Part shown: positions 1-8,962 of the stretch, in pieces | How positions within the stretch are numbered: the first letter of the stretch is position 1 | Layout: each line of letters starts with the position of its first letter | DNA from: Actinomycetospora termitidis | GTDB lineage: Bacteria > Actinomycetota > Actinomycetes > Mycobacteriales > Pseudonocardiaceae | NCBI RefSeq assembly: GCF_030286555.1 | Contig: NZ_JASVWF010000009.1 | Coordinates: 1 to 64,000, forward strand | Direction: 5' to 3' | Length of the DNA: 64,000 bases | Notes under the pieces: model-generated | Database searches by the model: none | What the model was told of the DNA's origin: nothing | Seen by the model: only the letters and a program-made list of their open reading frames with translations | Made by a program: the position numbers and the translations under genes

Positions 1-57
1 TCCAGCGCCGATGGTACTGCGACCGCCAGGTCGTGGGAGAGTAGGACACCGCCGGAA
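1..57 (+). rRNA. rrf: 5S ribosomal RNA, 3' end (partial)
   Basis: The first bases carry the conserved 3' part of bacterial 5S rRNA: GCGCCGATGGTACTGC, a short helix, then GTGGGAGAGTAGG and an ending close to CCGCCGGAAC. The 5' half lies outside the window, so an rRNA operon reading rightwards should precede it. The exact 3' end is uncertain by a few bases. A strong hairpin terminator follows about 20 bases later. Confidence 0.93.
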
Positions 58-79
58 CACCCAACCACCCCCACACACC

Positions 80-110
80 AAACCCCCGAGCCACCACGGC
101 CCGGGGGTTT
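80..110 (+). terminator. Rho-independent terminator of the rRNA operon
   Basis: AAACCCCCG (80-88) pairs perfectly with CGGGGGTTT (102-110) around a 13-base loop and is followed by TTTTCG. A GC-rich stem ending in a T run about 20 bases after the 5S gene is the expected end of the rRNA operon. Confidence 0.85.
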
Positions 111-132
111 TCGTGTCCCCGGGCCCCCTCCA

Positions 133-360
133 CACCCCCGGCACATCTTGTCGCGGGCCACCACCACAGCACCGGCACCTTGTCACAGGGAATCCCCACG
201 ACAAGCACACCTCGCCGAACCCGGAAAACCACGACAAGGCCCCCGAGGTCCGCACCCCCGGGCACATCCTGCCGCGGGCCACCACCACACCACGCACCCC
301 TTGTCACAGGGAATCCCCGCGACAAGACGGATCAACGGCCGAAACTCCCCGCGACAAGGC
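133..360. repeat. Direct repeat pair carrying CTTGTC...GACAAG palindromes
   Basis: Two imperfect copies of a unit of about 73 bases lie at 133-205 and 253-326. Each contains a CACCCCCG block, a CTTGTC/CCTGCC-CGCGGG motif and, at its end, an inverted repeat CTTGTC-15-GACAAG (179-205 and 300-326). Further half sites occur at 147-152 (CTTGTC), 233-238 and 353-358 (GACAAG, preceded by CCAC and CCCCGC). No convincing gene overlaps them. They could be extragenic palindromes or a protein-binding array; the function is unknown. Confidence 0.7.
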
Positions 361-663
361 AGACGGAGCCCACCGCACCCAGGCGGTCGAGCGACCCACG
401 ACCCGCACAGCCTCCATGCCGGCGGGCCCCACGGCCCCGCGCGGCCCACCCAGACGACCCGCCACACCGCCCCGCACCGTGAACGGCGTAAGCGTGCGGG
501 TCGGGTCCGCGAACGCATCACCGACGGCGAGCCGAGAGACGTGCGGGCAGACCCGCTGCCCTGATCGGCGGATCGGCCGACGCCGTCATGCCGTCGTTAC
601 AGTGACCGTCGTGTCCGCGTCGTGGAGTTCACCCGTTGCCCCACCGCTGACGGGAGCGGGTCG
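361..663 (+). promoter_or_regulatory. gdh upstream region with likely -10 TACAGT
   Basis: I see no gene in this spacer. TACAGT at 598-603 resembles an actinobacterial -10 box and would start transcription near 610, leaving a leader of about 54 bases. GGGAG at 652-656 sits seven bases before ATG 664 and supports that start over the in-frame GTG at 622. No clear -35 box was found. Confidence 0.4.
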
Positions 664-3600
664 ATGACGGATTCGCTGACGACATCGGGGCTCGCCGTCG
701 AGGACCTGAGGGTCGCCGCGGAGGCGCACACGGACGACGACCCGCAGCTCGCGGACCTGGTCACGCTGTACTTCGCCCGCGTCGCACCCGGCGAGATGGG
801 CGCGGACGCCGACGAGGCCCTGGGCATCGTGCGGGCCCACCGCAGCCTCGCCCGGCTCCGGACCCCCGGTCAGCCCGTCACGGCGGTCCTCGGGGCCGGC
901 GCCGAGTCCACGCCCGGCATGACGACCCCGGACCCGGACCGGGTCTTCGTCCTCGTCGTCACCGACGACATGCCGTTCCTCATCGACTCCGTCGTCGCCG
1001 AGCTGTCCCGGACCGGGGCGACGGTGCACCGGGTCGTGCACCCGGTCGTCGTGGTGCGCCGCGACGCGAACGGTGCCCTGCTGGAGGTCCTGCCCGACGC
1101 CGACCCCGCCGACCCGCCGTCGGGAACCGTCGCCGAGTCCTGGATGAACCTGGAGCTCGAGGCGGGCTCCGGGTCCGAGTCGGTGCGGGAGCTCTCGCAG
1201 GACCTGCACGGTCGGCTGTCGGCGGTCCTCGCCGACGTCCGGGACGTCGTCGAGGACGGCGAGCGGATGCTGGAGCAGGCCCGGCAGCTCGCGGACGACC
1301 TCGAGCAGGACTCGCCGCCGCTGGAGTCCCGCCGCGTGGACGAGACCGTCGCACTCCTGCGCTGGCTCGCCGACGGCAACCTGACCTTCCTCGGCTACCA
1401 GCGGGTGGGGTCGGGGGAGCAGGGGCTCGGCATCCTGCGCCGGGACTCGGACTACACGCGCACGCTCACCGCGGGCCCGGACCTCGCCGGCCGCCAGGAG
1501 GAGACCGAGGGGGACCCGACCGGGCCGACCCTGCTGGTCCTCACCCGCGCCGGGGCCCGTTCGACCGTGCACGCGCCGGTGCACCCGCTCTACGTCGGCG
1601 TCCGGGTGTACGACGAGCAGGGCCGACCGGCCGGCGAGCACCGCTTCCTCGGCGTGCTGACGGTGGCCGCCCGCAGCGCCGACGTCATGCGTATCCCCGT
1701 GGTGTCCCGCCGCGTGCACGAGGTGATGAGCAGCATCGAGCTGCCCGTGGAGTCGTGGTCGGGGCAGCGGATGGTCGAGGTGATGCAGACCTACCCGCGG
1801 GCCGAGCTGCTGTGCACCGACCGGGCGTCGCTGCACGAGACCGTCACCGGGGTGCTGGCCCTGGCCGAGCGACGGCGGGTCCGGCTGTTCCTGCGCCGGG
1901 ACCGGTGGGGCCGCTACTTCTCCGCGATGGTGTACCTCCCGCGGGACCGCTACACCACCGCGGCGCGCCTCCGGATGCAGCAGCTGCTCCTCGACCGGCT
2001 CGAGGGCGCCGACATCGAGTACACCGCGCGGGTCACCGAGGACCAGCTGGCGCTGCTGCACGTCACCGTGCACACCGGGCAGCGCGAACCGGTCCGACCC
2101 GACGTCGCGGCCCTCACCGCAGAGCTCGCCGAGGCCGCCCGCACGTGGGACGACCGGCTCCGGGCCGCCGCCGGGCCGCGCGAGCGGGCCGCGATCGCCG
2201 GCACCGGGGAGCCCTTCAGCCAGGCATATCAGGAGGACTTCCCGCCGGAGCGGGGTGTGGCCGACCTCCAGGTCCTCGACGGCCTCAGCGGGCCCGACGA
2301 CCTCGCGGTCCGGCTCTACGCGCCCGACACCCCCGACCCCGAGAGCGGCGACCGGCGCCTCAAGCTCTATCTCGTCGGGCGCCGGATCACCCTCTCCACG
2401 GTGCTGCCGGTGCTGCAGTCGATGGGGGTCGAGGTCGTCGACGAACGGCCCTACGAGGTCCGCCGCAGCGACGGCCGCACGGCGTGGATCAACGACTTCG
2501 GGCTCCGCATGGGCCTCGACGCGGCCGCGGCCGCCGACGAGGACCTCACCCGTCGTGCGGCCGAGGCGTTCACCGAGATCTGGCGGGCCCGGGTCGGCGC
2601 CGACGGCTTCAACGCGCTCGTCCTGACGGCGGGGCTGTCCTGGCGGCAGGCCGCGCTGCTGCGGGCGCTCGCGCGCTACCAGCGCCAGATCGGCAGCACC
2701 TACGGCCAGAGCTACATCACCGACGTCGTCGTCGCGCACACCGACGTGGCCGTCGGGCTGGTGACGCTGTTCGAGGCGCGGTTCGACCCGGAGCAGGACG
2801 GCATGCGCGAGGCGCGGGTCGCCGAGCTCGACGCGCAGGTGGAGGCCGCGATCGACGCGGTCACGAGCCTGGACGCCGACCGCATCCTGCGCGCCCTGCT
2901 CGGCCTGGTCCGCGCGACCCTGCGCAGCAACTACTTCCTGCGCGACGGCGAGGGCCGGCCGCGGGAGGTCCTCGCGTTCAAGCTCGACCCGTCCCGGGTG
3001 CCCGGCGTCCCCGAGCCCCGGCCGGCCATCGAGACCTTCGTCCACTCCAACCGCGTCGAGGGCGTGCACCTGCGCTTCGGCCCGATCGCCCGCGGCGGCC
3101 TGCGCTGGTCGGACCGGCTGCAGGACTACCGCACCGAGATCCTCGGGCTGGTGAAGGCCCAGGCGGTGAAGAACGCCGTGATCGTGCCGGTGGGCGCGAA
3201 GGGCGGGTTCGTCGTCAAGCGCCCGCCCGCCCCGACCGGCGACCCGGGGTCGGACCGCGACGCCCAGCGGTCCGAGGGCGTCGCCTGCTACCGCCTGTTC
3301 ATCGGGGCGCTGCTCGACCTCGTGGACGACCGGCAGGGGCACGCGGCCGACTCCGCGGCGGTCACCCCGGACCGCATCGTGCGCTACGACGGGGACGACA
3401 CGTACCTCGTCGTCGCGGCGGACAAGGGCACGGCGACGTTCTCCGACATCGCCAACGAGGTCGCGACCTCGCGGGGGTTCTGGCTCGGCGACGCGTTCGC
3501 CTCCGGTGGATCGGTCGGCTACGACCACAAGGCCATGGGCATCACCGCCCGCGGTGCGTGGGAGTCGGTGCGCCGGCACTTCCGCGAGCTCGGCCGCGAC

Positions 3601-5538
3601 ATCGCCGGCGACGAGATCACCGTCGTCGGGGTCGGCGACATGTCCGGCGACGTGTTCGGCAACGGCATGCTGCTCTCCGAGCACCTGCGCATCGTCGCCG
3701 CGTTCGACCACCGGCACGTCTTCCTCGACCCCGACCCGGACCCGGCGACCTCGTTCGCCGAGCGCCGGCGGCTGTTCGAGCTCCCGCGCTCGTCGTGGGC
3801 GGACTACGACACCTCGCTGATCAGCGACGGCGGCGGGGTGTATCCGCGCACCCTCAAGCGGATCCCGGTCTCGGCGCCGGTCGCGGCGGCCCTCGGGCTG
3901 GAGAGCACCGAGGCGCTGGACCCGCCCGCCCTGATCCGCGCAATTTTGCGGGCCCCGGTCGACCTGCTCTGGAACGGCGGGATCGGCACCTACGTCAAGG
4001 CGACCGAGGAGACCCACGCCGATGCCGGGGACAAGAGCAACGACCCGGTGCGCGTGGACGGCGCCGAGCTGCGCGCGAAGGTCGTCGGCGAGGGCGGCAA
4101 CCTCGGCCTGACCCAGCGCGGGCGCATCGAGTACGCCCGCGCCGGCGGTCGGGTGAACACCGACGCCATCGACAACTCCGCGGGCGTCGACTGCTCCGAC
4201 CACGAGGTCAACATCAAGATCCTGCTCGACTCGCTGGTGGAGCGCGGCGAGCTGGCCGAGGAACGCCGCGACTCCCAGATCGCCGCGACCACGGAGGACG
4301 TGGCCGCCCTCGTCCTCGCCGACAACGTCGCCCAGAACGACGTCCTCGGGGTCGCCCGGGCCCACGCCGCGGACATGCTCAACGTCCACGAGGCCCAGGT
4401 GACCGACCTGGAGGCCCGGGGGCGCATCGACCGCGAGCTCGACGTCCTGCCCGACGCCGAGGGCTTCGAGGCCCGTCGTCAGGCGGGGGAGGGGCTGGCC
4501 GGGCCGGAGCTCGCGCAGCTCATGGCGCACGTCAAGCTGGACCTGACCGAGGCGCTCGCGGACGACGACCTGCCCGACGCCGAGATCTTCACCCGCCGTC
4601 TCCCGTCGTACTTCCCGCCGGTGCTCGCGTCGACCTACCCGGCGGCGATCGCCTCGCACCCGCTGCGCCGGCGGATCGTGACGACGATGGTGGCCAACGA
4701 GGTCGTCGACGGCGGTGGGCTGTCCTACGTGCACCGGCTGGTCGCGGAGGTGTCGGCGACCCCGGCGGACGCGGTCCGCGCCTACCAGGTGGCGACGAAG
4801 GTGTTCGCACTCGATGCCCTGGCCGCGGACATCGCGGACGCGACGGCCGCCGGGCTGCCGACCCACGCCGCCGACGGCCTCACCCTCGGCTCCCGCCGCG
4901 TGCTGGACCGGGCGTCGCGCTGGCTGCTCACCCACCGCCCCCAGCCGCTGGCGATGGGCGCGGAGATCCAGCGCTTCGCACCCGCCGTCGCGAACCTGGG
5001 GCCGCGGGTCCGGGACCTGCTGCGCGGGGCGGAGGCCGACGGCTTCGCCGAGCGGGTGCAGGCGATGGTGGCCGTCGGGGCGCCGCCGGAGCTGGCCGAG
5101 CGGGTGGTCGGCGGGCTGTACGGGTTCGGGCTGCTGGACGTCACCGAGGTCACCGAGATCGCGGAGGCCGATCACGACGACGACCCGGACGACCTCGTGG
5201 CGGTCGCCGACCTGTACTACGCGCTCTCCGACCACCTCGGGATCGACCGGCTGCTGACCGTGGTCGCGGCGCTCTCGCGCCGGGACCGCTGGGACGCCCT
5301 GGCGCGGCTGTCGCTGCGCGACGAGCTGTACTCCTCGCTGCGGGCGGTGACCCTCGACGTCCTCGCCGACACCGACGTCCACGAGTCGGCGGACGAGAAG
5401 ATCGCGCACTGGGAGCAGGCGAACACGTCCCGGCTGGTGCGTGCGCGCACGTCGTTGGCCGAGATCGCCCGGTCCGGGCGGACCGACCTGACCACGGTCT
5501 CCGTGGCCGCCCGCCAGATCCGGAGCATGGTGCGATGA
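664..5538 (+). CDS. gdh: NAD-specific glutamate dehydrogenase, large (GDH-180) type
   Basis: Encodes about 1,624 residues, the usual size of the Bac_GDH family (M. tuberculosis Rv2476c type). The enzyme oxidises glutamate to 2-oxoglutarate and ammonia with NAD+ in the cytoplasm, linking nitrogen to the TCA cycle. N-terminal regulatory (ACT-like) regions precede the catalytic domain; the conserved stretch around KAQAVKNAVIVPVGAKGGFV lies near residues 831-850 and GVGDMSGDVFGNGMLLSEHL further on. The start was set at ATG 664 because of GGGAG upstream; GTG 622 would add 14 residues. The stop overlaps the next start (ATGA), so at least three genes form an operon. Confidence 0.95.
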   Translation: MTDSLTTSGLAVEDLRVAAEAHTDDDPQLADLVTLYFARVAPGEMGADADEALGIVRAHRSLARLRTPGQPVTAVLGAGAESTPGMTTPDPDRVFVLVVTDDMPFLIDSVVAELSRTGATVHRVVHPVVVVRRDANGALLEVLPDADPADPPSGTVAESWMNLELEAGSGSESVRELSQDLHGRLSAVLADVRDVVEDGERMLEQARQLADDLEQDSPPLESRRVDETVALLRWLADGNLTFLGYQRVGSGEQGLGILRRDSDYTRTLTAGPDLAGRQEETEGDPTGPTLLVLTRAGARSTVHAPVHPLYVGVRVYDEQGRPAGEHRFLGVLTVAARSADVMRIPVVSRRVHEVMSSIELPVESWSGQRMVEVMQTYPRAELLCTDRASLHETVTGVLALAERRRVRLFLRRDRWGRYFSAMVYLPRDRYTTAARLRMQQLLLDRLEGADIEYTARVTEDQLALLHVTVHTGQREPVRPDVAALTAELAEAARTWDDRLRAAAGPRERAAIAGTGEPFSQAYQEDFPPERGVADLQVLDGLSGPDDLAVRLYAPDTPDPESGDRRLKLYLVGRRITLSTVLPVLQSMGVEVVDERPYEVRRSDGRTAWINDFGLRMGLDAAAAADEDLTRRAAEAFTEIWRARVGADGFNALVLTAGLSWRQAALLRALARYQRQIGSTYGQSYITDVVVAHTDVAVGLVTLFEARFDPEQDGMREARVAELDAQVEAAIDAVTSLDADRILRALLGLVRATLRSNYFLRDGEGRPREVLAFKLDPSRVPGVPEPRPAIETFVHSNRVEGVHLRFGPIARGGLRWSDRLQDYRTEILGLVKAQAVKNAVIVPVGAKGGFVVKRPPAPTGDPGSDRDAQRSEGVACYRLFIGALLDLVDDRQGHAADSAAVTPDRIVRYDGDDTYLVVAADKGTATFSDIANEVATSRGFWLGDAFASGGSVGYDHKAMGITARGAWESVRRHFRELGRDIAGDEITVVGVGDMSGDVFGNGMLLSEHLRIVAAFDHRHVFLDPDPDPATSFAERRRLFELPRSSWADYDTSLISDGGGVYPRTLKRIPVSAPVAAALGLESTEALDPPALIRAILRAPVDLLWNGGIGTYVKATEETHADAGDKSNDPVRVDGAELRAKVVGEGGNLGLTQRGRIEYARAGGRVNTDAIDNSAGVDCSDHEVNIKILLDSLVERGELAEERRDSQIAATTEDVAALVLADNVAQNDVLGVARAHAADMLNVHEAQVTDLEARGRIDRELDVLPDAEGFEARRQAGEGLAGPELAQLMAHVKLDLTEALADDDLPDAEIFTRRLPSYFPPVLASTYPAAIASHPLRRRIVTTMVANEVVDGGGLSYVHRLVAEVSATPADAVRAYQVATKVFALDALAADIADATAAGLPTHAADGLTLGSRRVLDRASRWLLTHRPQPLAMGAEIQRFAPAVANLGPRVRDLLRGAEADGFAERVQAMVAVGAPPELAERVVGGLYGFGLLDVTEVTEIAEADHDDDPDDLVAVADLYYALSDHLGIDRLLTVVAALSRRDRWDALARLSLRDELYSSLRAVTLDVLADTDVHESADEKIAHWEQANTSRLVRARTSLAEIARSGRTDLTTVSVAARQIRSMVR

Positions 5539-5978
5539 GCACGACCTATGACGTCGACGTGGCCGTGCGCTGGTCGGACCAGGACCCGTACCGGCACGTC
5601 AACCACGCGAAGGTCGTCACGCTGCTCGAGGACGCGCGGACCGCGCTGCTCTTCGACGCGGCCGCGCGGGAGGGCGTCGCGGCGTTCGAGGCGGGTCTGC
5701 TCGTCGCCCGCGTCGACGTCCGCTACCGGCGCCCGATCCCGTGGACGCGGCGGGGCGTCCGGGCTCGGATGTGGGCGCACTCGGTGCGGGCCGCGTCGTT
5801 CACGGTGGGGTACGAACTGCTCCTTCCCAGCAACGACGCAGCCGGGGAGGTCGAATGGGACCCGAAGCCCGCCGTCACCGCGGACACCCAGCTCGTGCCC
5901 TACGACCTGGTCGCGGCGCGACCGCGCCGACTGACCGACGAGGAGCGTTCGTTCCTGAAGCGCTACGAGGTGACGTGA
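5535..5978 (+). CDS. Acyl-CoA thioesterase, hotdog fold
   Basis: A 147-residue hotdog-fold protein of the 4-hydroxybenzoyl-CoA thioesterase type. The signature WSDQDPYRHVNH (residues 13-24) supplies the likely catalytic Asp17 and the usual HVN motif. It should hydrolyse an acyl-CoA thioester in the cytoplasm; the substrate cannot be read. ATG 5535 overlaps the gdh stop by four bases and its own stop overlaps the next GTG, so the three genes are translationally coupled. The same partner follows gdh in mycobacteria (Rv2475c, recalled). Confidence 0.85.
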   Translation: MSTTYDVDVAVRWSDQDPYRHVNHAKVVTLLEDARTALLFDAAAREGVAAFEAGLLVARVDVRYRRPIPWTRRGVRARMWAHSVRAASFTVGYELLLPSNDAAGEVEWDPKPAVTADTQLVPYDLVAARPRRLTDEERSFLKRYEVT

Positions 5979-6631
5979 GCGGCGCGGTGCTGTCGATCCC
6001 GGACGCGGCGCAGCGCGATGACCTGGCCGAGTTCGTGGCGCGGGCGGTACGGCTCGACGCGGCCACCGTGGTGCGGCTCCGGGAGCGGCCGGGGGAGCCC
6101 GCGGCCGTCGAGGCGTTCGCCCCGACCCCGTTCGACGCACTCGTCACCCGCAGTGCGCCGGGCACGCTGGAGCCGGCCGACGTCACCGTGGTCGGGTCGG
6201 ACCTGCTCGCCGCCCTCGCGGTGGCCGGCGGGCCGTCGGTGGAGCCGGGTGCGCCGGTGGACGAGCGGTGGCGGGGCCCGCTGCCGCCGTTGCGCCCGGA
6301 CGCGCGGTGGCAGGTCGTCGGCGAGGTCCCGTCGGCCGAGCTGGACCGGCTCGCGGAGAAGGGGGTCGCGGCGGCCCGCGCGGGCGACCCGAGCGGACGG
6401 CCCTCGGCGGCGCTGCTCGACCAGGTGGTGCTGACGGTCTCCGACGACGCCGCGCGGCTCGAGGTGCGGGTGCCGATGCGGTGCGTGTTCGCGCTGTCCG
6501 GCATGGGCTTCGTCGGGCCGGGCGCGGCGGACGAGGCCGTGCGCGTCTCCACCGACGGCGGGTGGCTGCGCCTGGACGCCCGCGGCGGCGCGGTGGTGCG
6601 CCGCCGCCGGGCCCAGCTGCCGCTCCTCTAG
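5975..6631 (+). CDS. Conserved actinobacterial protein of unknown function (Rv2474c-like)
   Basis: A protein of 218 residues starting at GTG 5975 inside the stop of the thioesterase gene (GTGA overlap). It has no signal peptide or membrane segment and I recognise no catalytic motif; the sequence is acidic in the first half and ends in a short basic tail. Length and position match the hypothetical protein that follows the thioesterase in the mycobacterial gdh operon (Rv2474c, recalled). Its stop overlaps the stop of the convergent hydrolase gene. No function is proposed beyond a link to gdh. Confidence 0.75.
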   Translation: MSGAVLSIPDAAQRDDLAEFVARAVRLDAATVVRLRERPGEPAAVEAFAPTPFDALVTRSAPGTLEPADVTVVGSDLLAALAVAGGPSVEPGAPVDERWRGPLPPLRPDARWQVVGEVPSAELDRLAEKGVAAARAGDPSGRPSAALLDQVVLTVSDDAARLEVRVPMRCVFALSGMGFVGPGAADEAVRVSTDGGWLRLDARGGAVVRRRRAQLPLL

Positions 6632-7323
6632 CGGAGGTTCGACCGCAGGAAGTTCAGCGTCTCGTTCCAGGCGATCGTGGCCTGCTGCGGGTCGTAGGTC
6701 CCCATGTGGTCCTCGTCGTTGAAGAACGCGTGGCCCGCCGGGTAGAGGCGGAAGTCCGGACGGCGGCCGGCCTCGGTCTCGATGCGATCGGCCAGGGCCG
6801 TCACGGCGTCCGGCGGGGCCATCGTGTCCTGCTCGCCGAAGTGCCCGAGCAACGGCGCGGACAGGTTCGTGAAGCTCGGGTAGTCCTCGCCGAGCACGCC
6901 GTAGAAGGGCACCGCCGCGCCGATCTTGTCGCCCTGCTGGGCGGCCAGGACGAGCACGAACCCGCCGCCCATGCAGAACCCGACCGCGCCGACCTTGCGC
7001 CCGACGACGGCGTCGTGGTCGAGCAGGAAGTCCACGGCCCCGGCGAGGTCGGTCGCGGCCTGCTGGACGGGCAGCTCAGCCATGAGCTTCCCGGCCTCGT
7101 CGGAGTCGTGCGTGGTGGTCCCGCCGTAGAGGTCCGGGGCCAGCGCGACGAAGCCCTCGGCGGCGAGGCGGTTCGTGACGTCCGCGATGTGCGACGTCAG
7201 GCCCCACCACTCCTGGATCACGACGACGCCGGGTCCGGCGCCGGACTCCGGCACCGCGAGGTAGCCGTGCGCGGTGCGCCCGTTGCTGGGGAAGGAGACG
7301 TTCTGGAGCGGGTTGTCAGCCAC
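6628..7323 (-). CDS. Dienelactone hydrolase family protein
   Basis: A 231-residue alpha/beta hydrolase of the dienelactone hydrolase family. The catalytic triad is readable: Cys117 in GFCMGG, Asp166 in GEQDTMAP and His198 in PAGHAFFND. These enzymes open lactone rings such as dienelactone, but many actinobacterial paralogues have unknown substrates, and no other ring-cleavage gene is nearby. It is the last gene of a tight reverse set mscS-glbO-dlh (27 bases after glbO), so a housekeeping or stress role is as likely as aromatic catabolism. Confidence 0.88.
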   Translation of the reverse strand: MADNPLQNVSFPSNGRTAHGYLAVPESGAGPGVVVIQEWWGLTSHIADVTNRLAAEGFVALAPDLYGGTTTHDSDEAGKLMAELPVQQAATDLAGAVDFLLDHDAVVGRKVGAVGFCMGGGFVLVLAAQQGDKIGAAVPFYGVLGEDYPSFTNLSAPLLGHFGEQDTMAPPDAVTALADRIETEAGRRPDFRLYPAGHAFFNDEDHMGTYDPQQATIAWNETLNFLRSNLR

Positions 7324-7349
7324 GGCCCGGGGCTTCCCGGAGAGGTTGC

Positions 7350-7742
7350 CTAAAACGCCTTGTTCATCATGCTCATCGCCGCCATCTCCATGTACTCCCA
7401 GATCTGGCGGTGGCGTTCCGGTTCGAGCTGCTCCTCGTCGACGGCGACGCGCATGCAGCGCAGCCAGGCGTCGCGCTCGAGCGGGCCGATCGGGAACGGG
7501 GCGTGCCGCATCCGGAGCCGGGGGTGACCGCGCTGCTGGGAGTAGGTCTGGGGGCCGCCCCAGTACTGCTCGAGGAACATCCGCAGGCGCACCTCGGCCG
7601 GCCCGAGGTCCTCCTCGGGGTAGAGCGGGCGCAGCACCGGGTCGTCGGCGACCTGCTCGTAGAACCGGTGCACGATGCGGACGAAGGTGTCGTGGCCGCC
7701 GACCGCGTCGTAGAAGGTCTGGGGACTGCTCACGGGGTCCAC
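7350..7742 (-). CDS. glbO: Group II truncated haemoglobin (trHbO)
   Basis: A 130-residue 2-on-2 globin. Proximal His80 (F8) lies in RHAPFPIG, and Tyr28 (B10), Tyr41 (CD1) and Trp93 (G8) are in place, the distal set of M. tuberculosis GlbO, with the long conserved run around FLEQYWGG. The protein binds haem and O2; proposed roles are oxygen handling near the respiratory chain or peroxide/NO chemistry. It is transcribed leftwards between a mechanosensitive channel gene and a hydrolase gene with gaps of about 20-27 bases, so an operon is likely. A start at a GTG three codons in is also possible. Confidence 0.95.
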   Translation of the reverse strand: MDPVSSPQTFYDAVGGHDTFVRIVHRFYEQVADDPVLRPLYPEEDLGPAEVRLRMFLEQYWGGPQTYSQQRGHPRLRMRHAPFPIGPLERDAWLRCMRVAVDEEQLEPERHRQIWEYMEMAAMSMMNKAF

Positions 7743-7763
7743 CGTCTCACGATCGTCGGACGG

Positions 7764-8813
7764 TCACGGACGGGGACGACCCGCCGCGGTGCTGCTCGCC
7801 GCCCCGAAGGGCGTCGGCGCCGGCACCCCGGCGTCGTCGAAGGCGGTCTTCACCGCGCCGGCGACGGCGCGCTGCACCGCCCACTGCTCGCCGGGCCGGG
7901 TGCGGATCGTCAGCCGGAGCAGGATGCCCTCCGCGGTCACCGACTGGACCCCGAGCATCTCCGGCGGCGCGAGGACCTTCGCCGCGATCGCGGGCTCCGC
8001 ACACTCCTCGACCGCCGCGTTCCGCGCGAGCTCGGAGGTGTCGTCGACGTCCGCGGAGTGCCCGACCGGGATGTCGACGACGGCGACCGAGTAGCCCTGG
8101 CTGGAGTTGCCGACCCGCAGCACCTCGCCGTTGCGCACGTACCAGACGGTCCCGGCGATGTCGCGCAACGTCGTGACGCGCAACCCGACCGCCTCCACCG
8201 TCCCGATCGCCTCGCCGAGGTCGACGACGTCCCCGACGCCGTACTGGTCCTCGAGCATCATGAAGATGCCGGACAGGAAGTCCCGGACGAGGTTCTGGGC
8301 GCCGAACCCGATCGCGACGCCGAGGATCCCGGCGGAGGCGATGATGGGGGCCAGGTTCACGCCGAACTCGCCGAGGATCAGCGTGAACGCGACGCCGTAG
8401 ATCACGAGCGTGACGAACGAGCGCAGCACCGAGCCGATGGCCTGGGCCCGCTGGGAGCGTCGTTCGATCACCTGGGGCGCCGCCTCGCGCAGGCTCGCGG
8501 CCGCCCGGTCGCGCAGCGGACGCAGGAGCCGCGGGACCCGTCCCGAACTGGCCTTCTCGACGATGCGGCGGATGGCGCGGTGCACCGCGAAGCGCAGCAC
8601 CACGGCCACCACGATGATCACGAGCGTCGTCACCGTGTGCGAGACGATCGTGTCCGCGGAGCGCGAGAGCCACGAGGCGTGGGTGTACTGGAACACCCGG
8701 GCGCACAACGAACCGGCGTCGCTCGCGCAGGCGGGGGCGTCGAAGGGGACGTCGGGCAGCACCGAGGGCTCGGTGGACGGCGGCGGGGTCGGGGTCGGCG
8801 TCTGCTCGCTCAT
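7764..8813 (-). CDS. Small-conductance mechanosensitive channel (MscS family)
   Basis: About 349 residues. A Pro/Thr-rich N-terminus precedes two or three hydrophobic helices, then the pore helix and MscS core: ASAGILGVAIGFGAQNLVRD followed by DFLSGIFMMLEDQYGVGDVV. The channel releases solutes from the cytoplasm on osmotic downshock. ATG 8813 was chosen; a GTG six codons upstream (8831) is the alternative, and neither has a clear ribosome site. The C-terminal tail after the beta domain is short and disordered. It heads the reverse mscS-glbO-hydrolase group and is divergent from the HNH gene. Confidence 0.9.
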   Translation of the reverse strand: MSEQTPTPTPPPSTEPSVLPDVPFDAPACASDAGSLCARVFQYTHASWLSRSADTIVSHTVTTLVIIVVAVVLRFAVHRAIRRIVEKASSGRVPRLLRPLRDRAAASLREAAPQVIERRSQRAQAIGSVLRSFVTLVIYGVAFTLILGEFGVNLAPIIASAGILGVAIGFGAQNLVRDFLSGIFMMLEDQYGVGDVVDLGEAIGTVEAVGLRVTTLRDIAGTVWYVRNGEVLRVGNSSQGYSVAVVDIPVGHSADVDDTSELARNAAVEECAEPAIAAKVLAPPEMLGVQSVTAEGILLRLTIRTRPGEQWAVQRAVAGAVKTAFDDAGVPAPTPFGAASSTAAGRPRP

Positions 8814-8919
8814 GCCGGTCGGGATCAGCACGCACCGGACGATACGGATCCCGGGCGCGGTCCCCTGCCGGTGGATCCGGTCGGTGAACGGTCCGTTATC
8901 ACAGGTGCACGACGCCCCC

Positions 8920-8957
8920 GGATGTGGTCGACTGTGCCCACATCCCGGTGGGAGGTG
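8920..8957 (+). promoter_or_regulatory. Leader hairpin and ribosome site of the HNH gene
   Basis: GGATGTGG (8920-8927) pairs with CCACATCC (8938-8945) around ten bases, and GGAGGTG (8951-8957) follows five bases before GTG 8963. The strong Shine-Dalgarno decides the start. The hairpin could modulate translation or be an operator in the divergent mscS/HNH spacer; this is inference. Confidence 0.4.
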
Positions 8958-8962
8958 GTCGT

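Noticed and set aside
179..326. TTGTCACAG motifs as DnaA boxes / replication origin
   Set aside because: Only two copies resemble a DnaA box, they are parts of larger CTTGTC-GACAAG palindromes, there is no AT-rich unwinding region, and dnaA, dnaN or gyrB are absent.
11..667. A 218-codon frame from the end of 5S rRNA into the gdh leader
   Set aside because: It begins inside rRNA, reads through the terminator and the repeat array, and has a Pro/His/Arg/Thr composition of non-coding GC-rich DNA.
586..5409. A 1,607-codon open frame on the reverse strand across gdh
   Set aside because: High-GC codon bias leaves antisense frames open. The translation is Arg/Val/Asp/His-rich without any domain, while the forward strand encodes a complete GDH.
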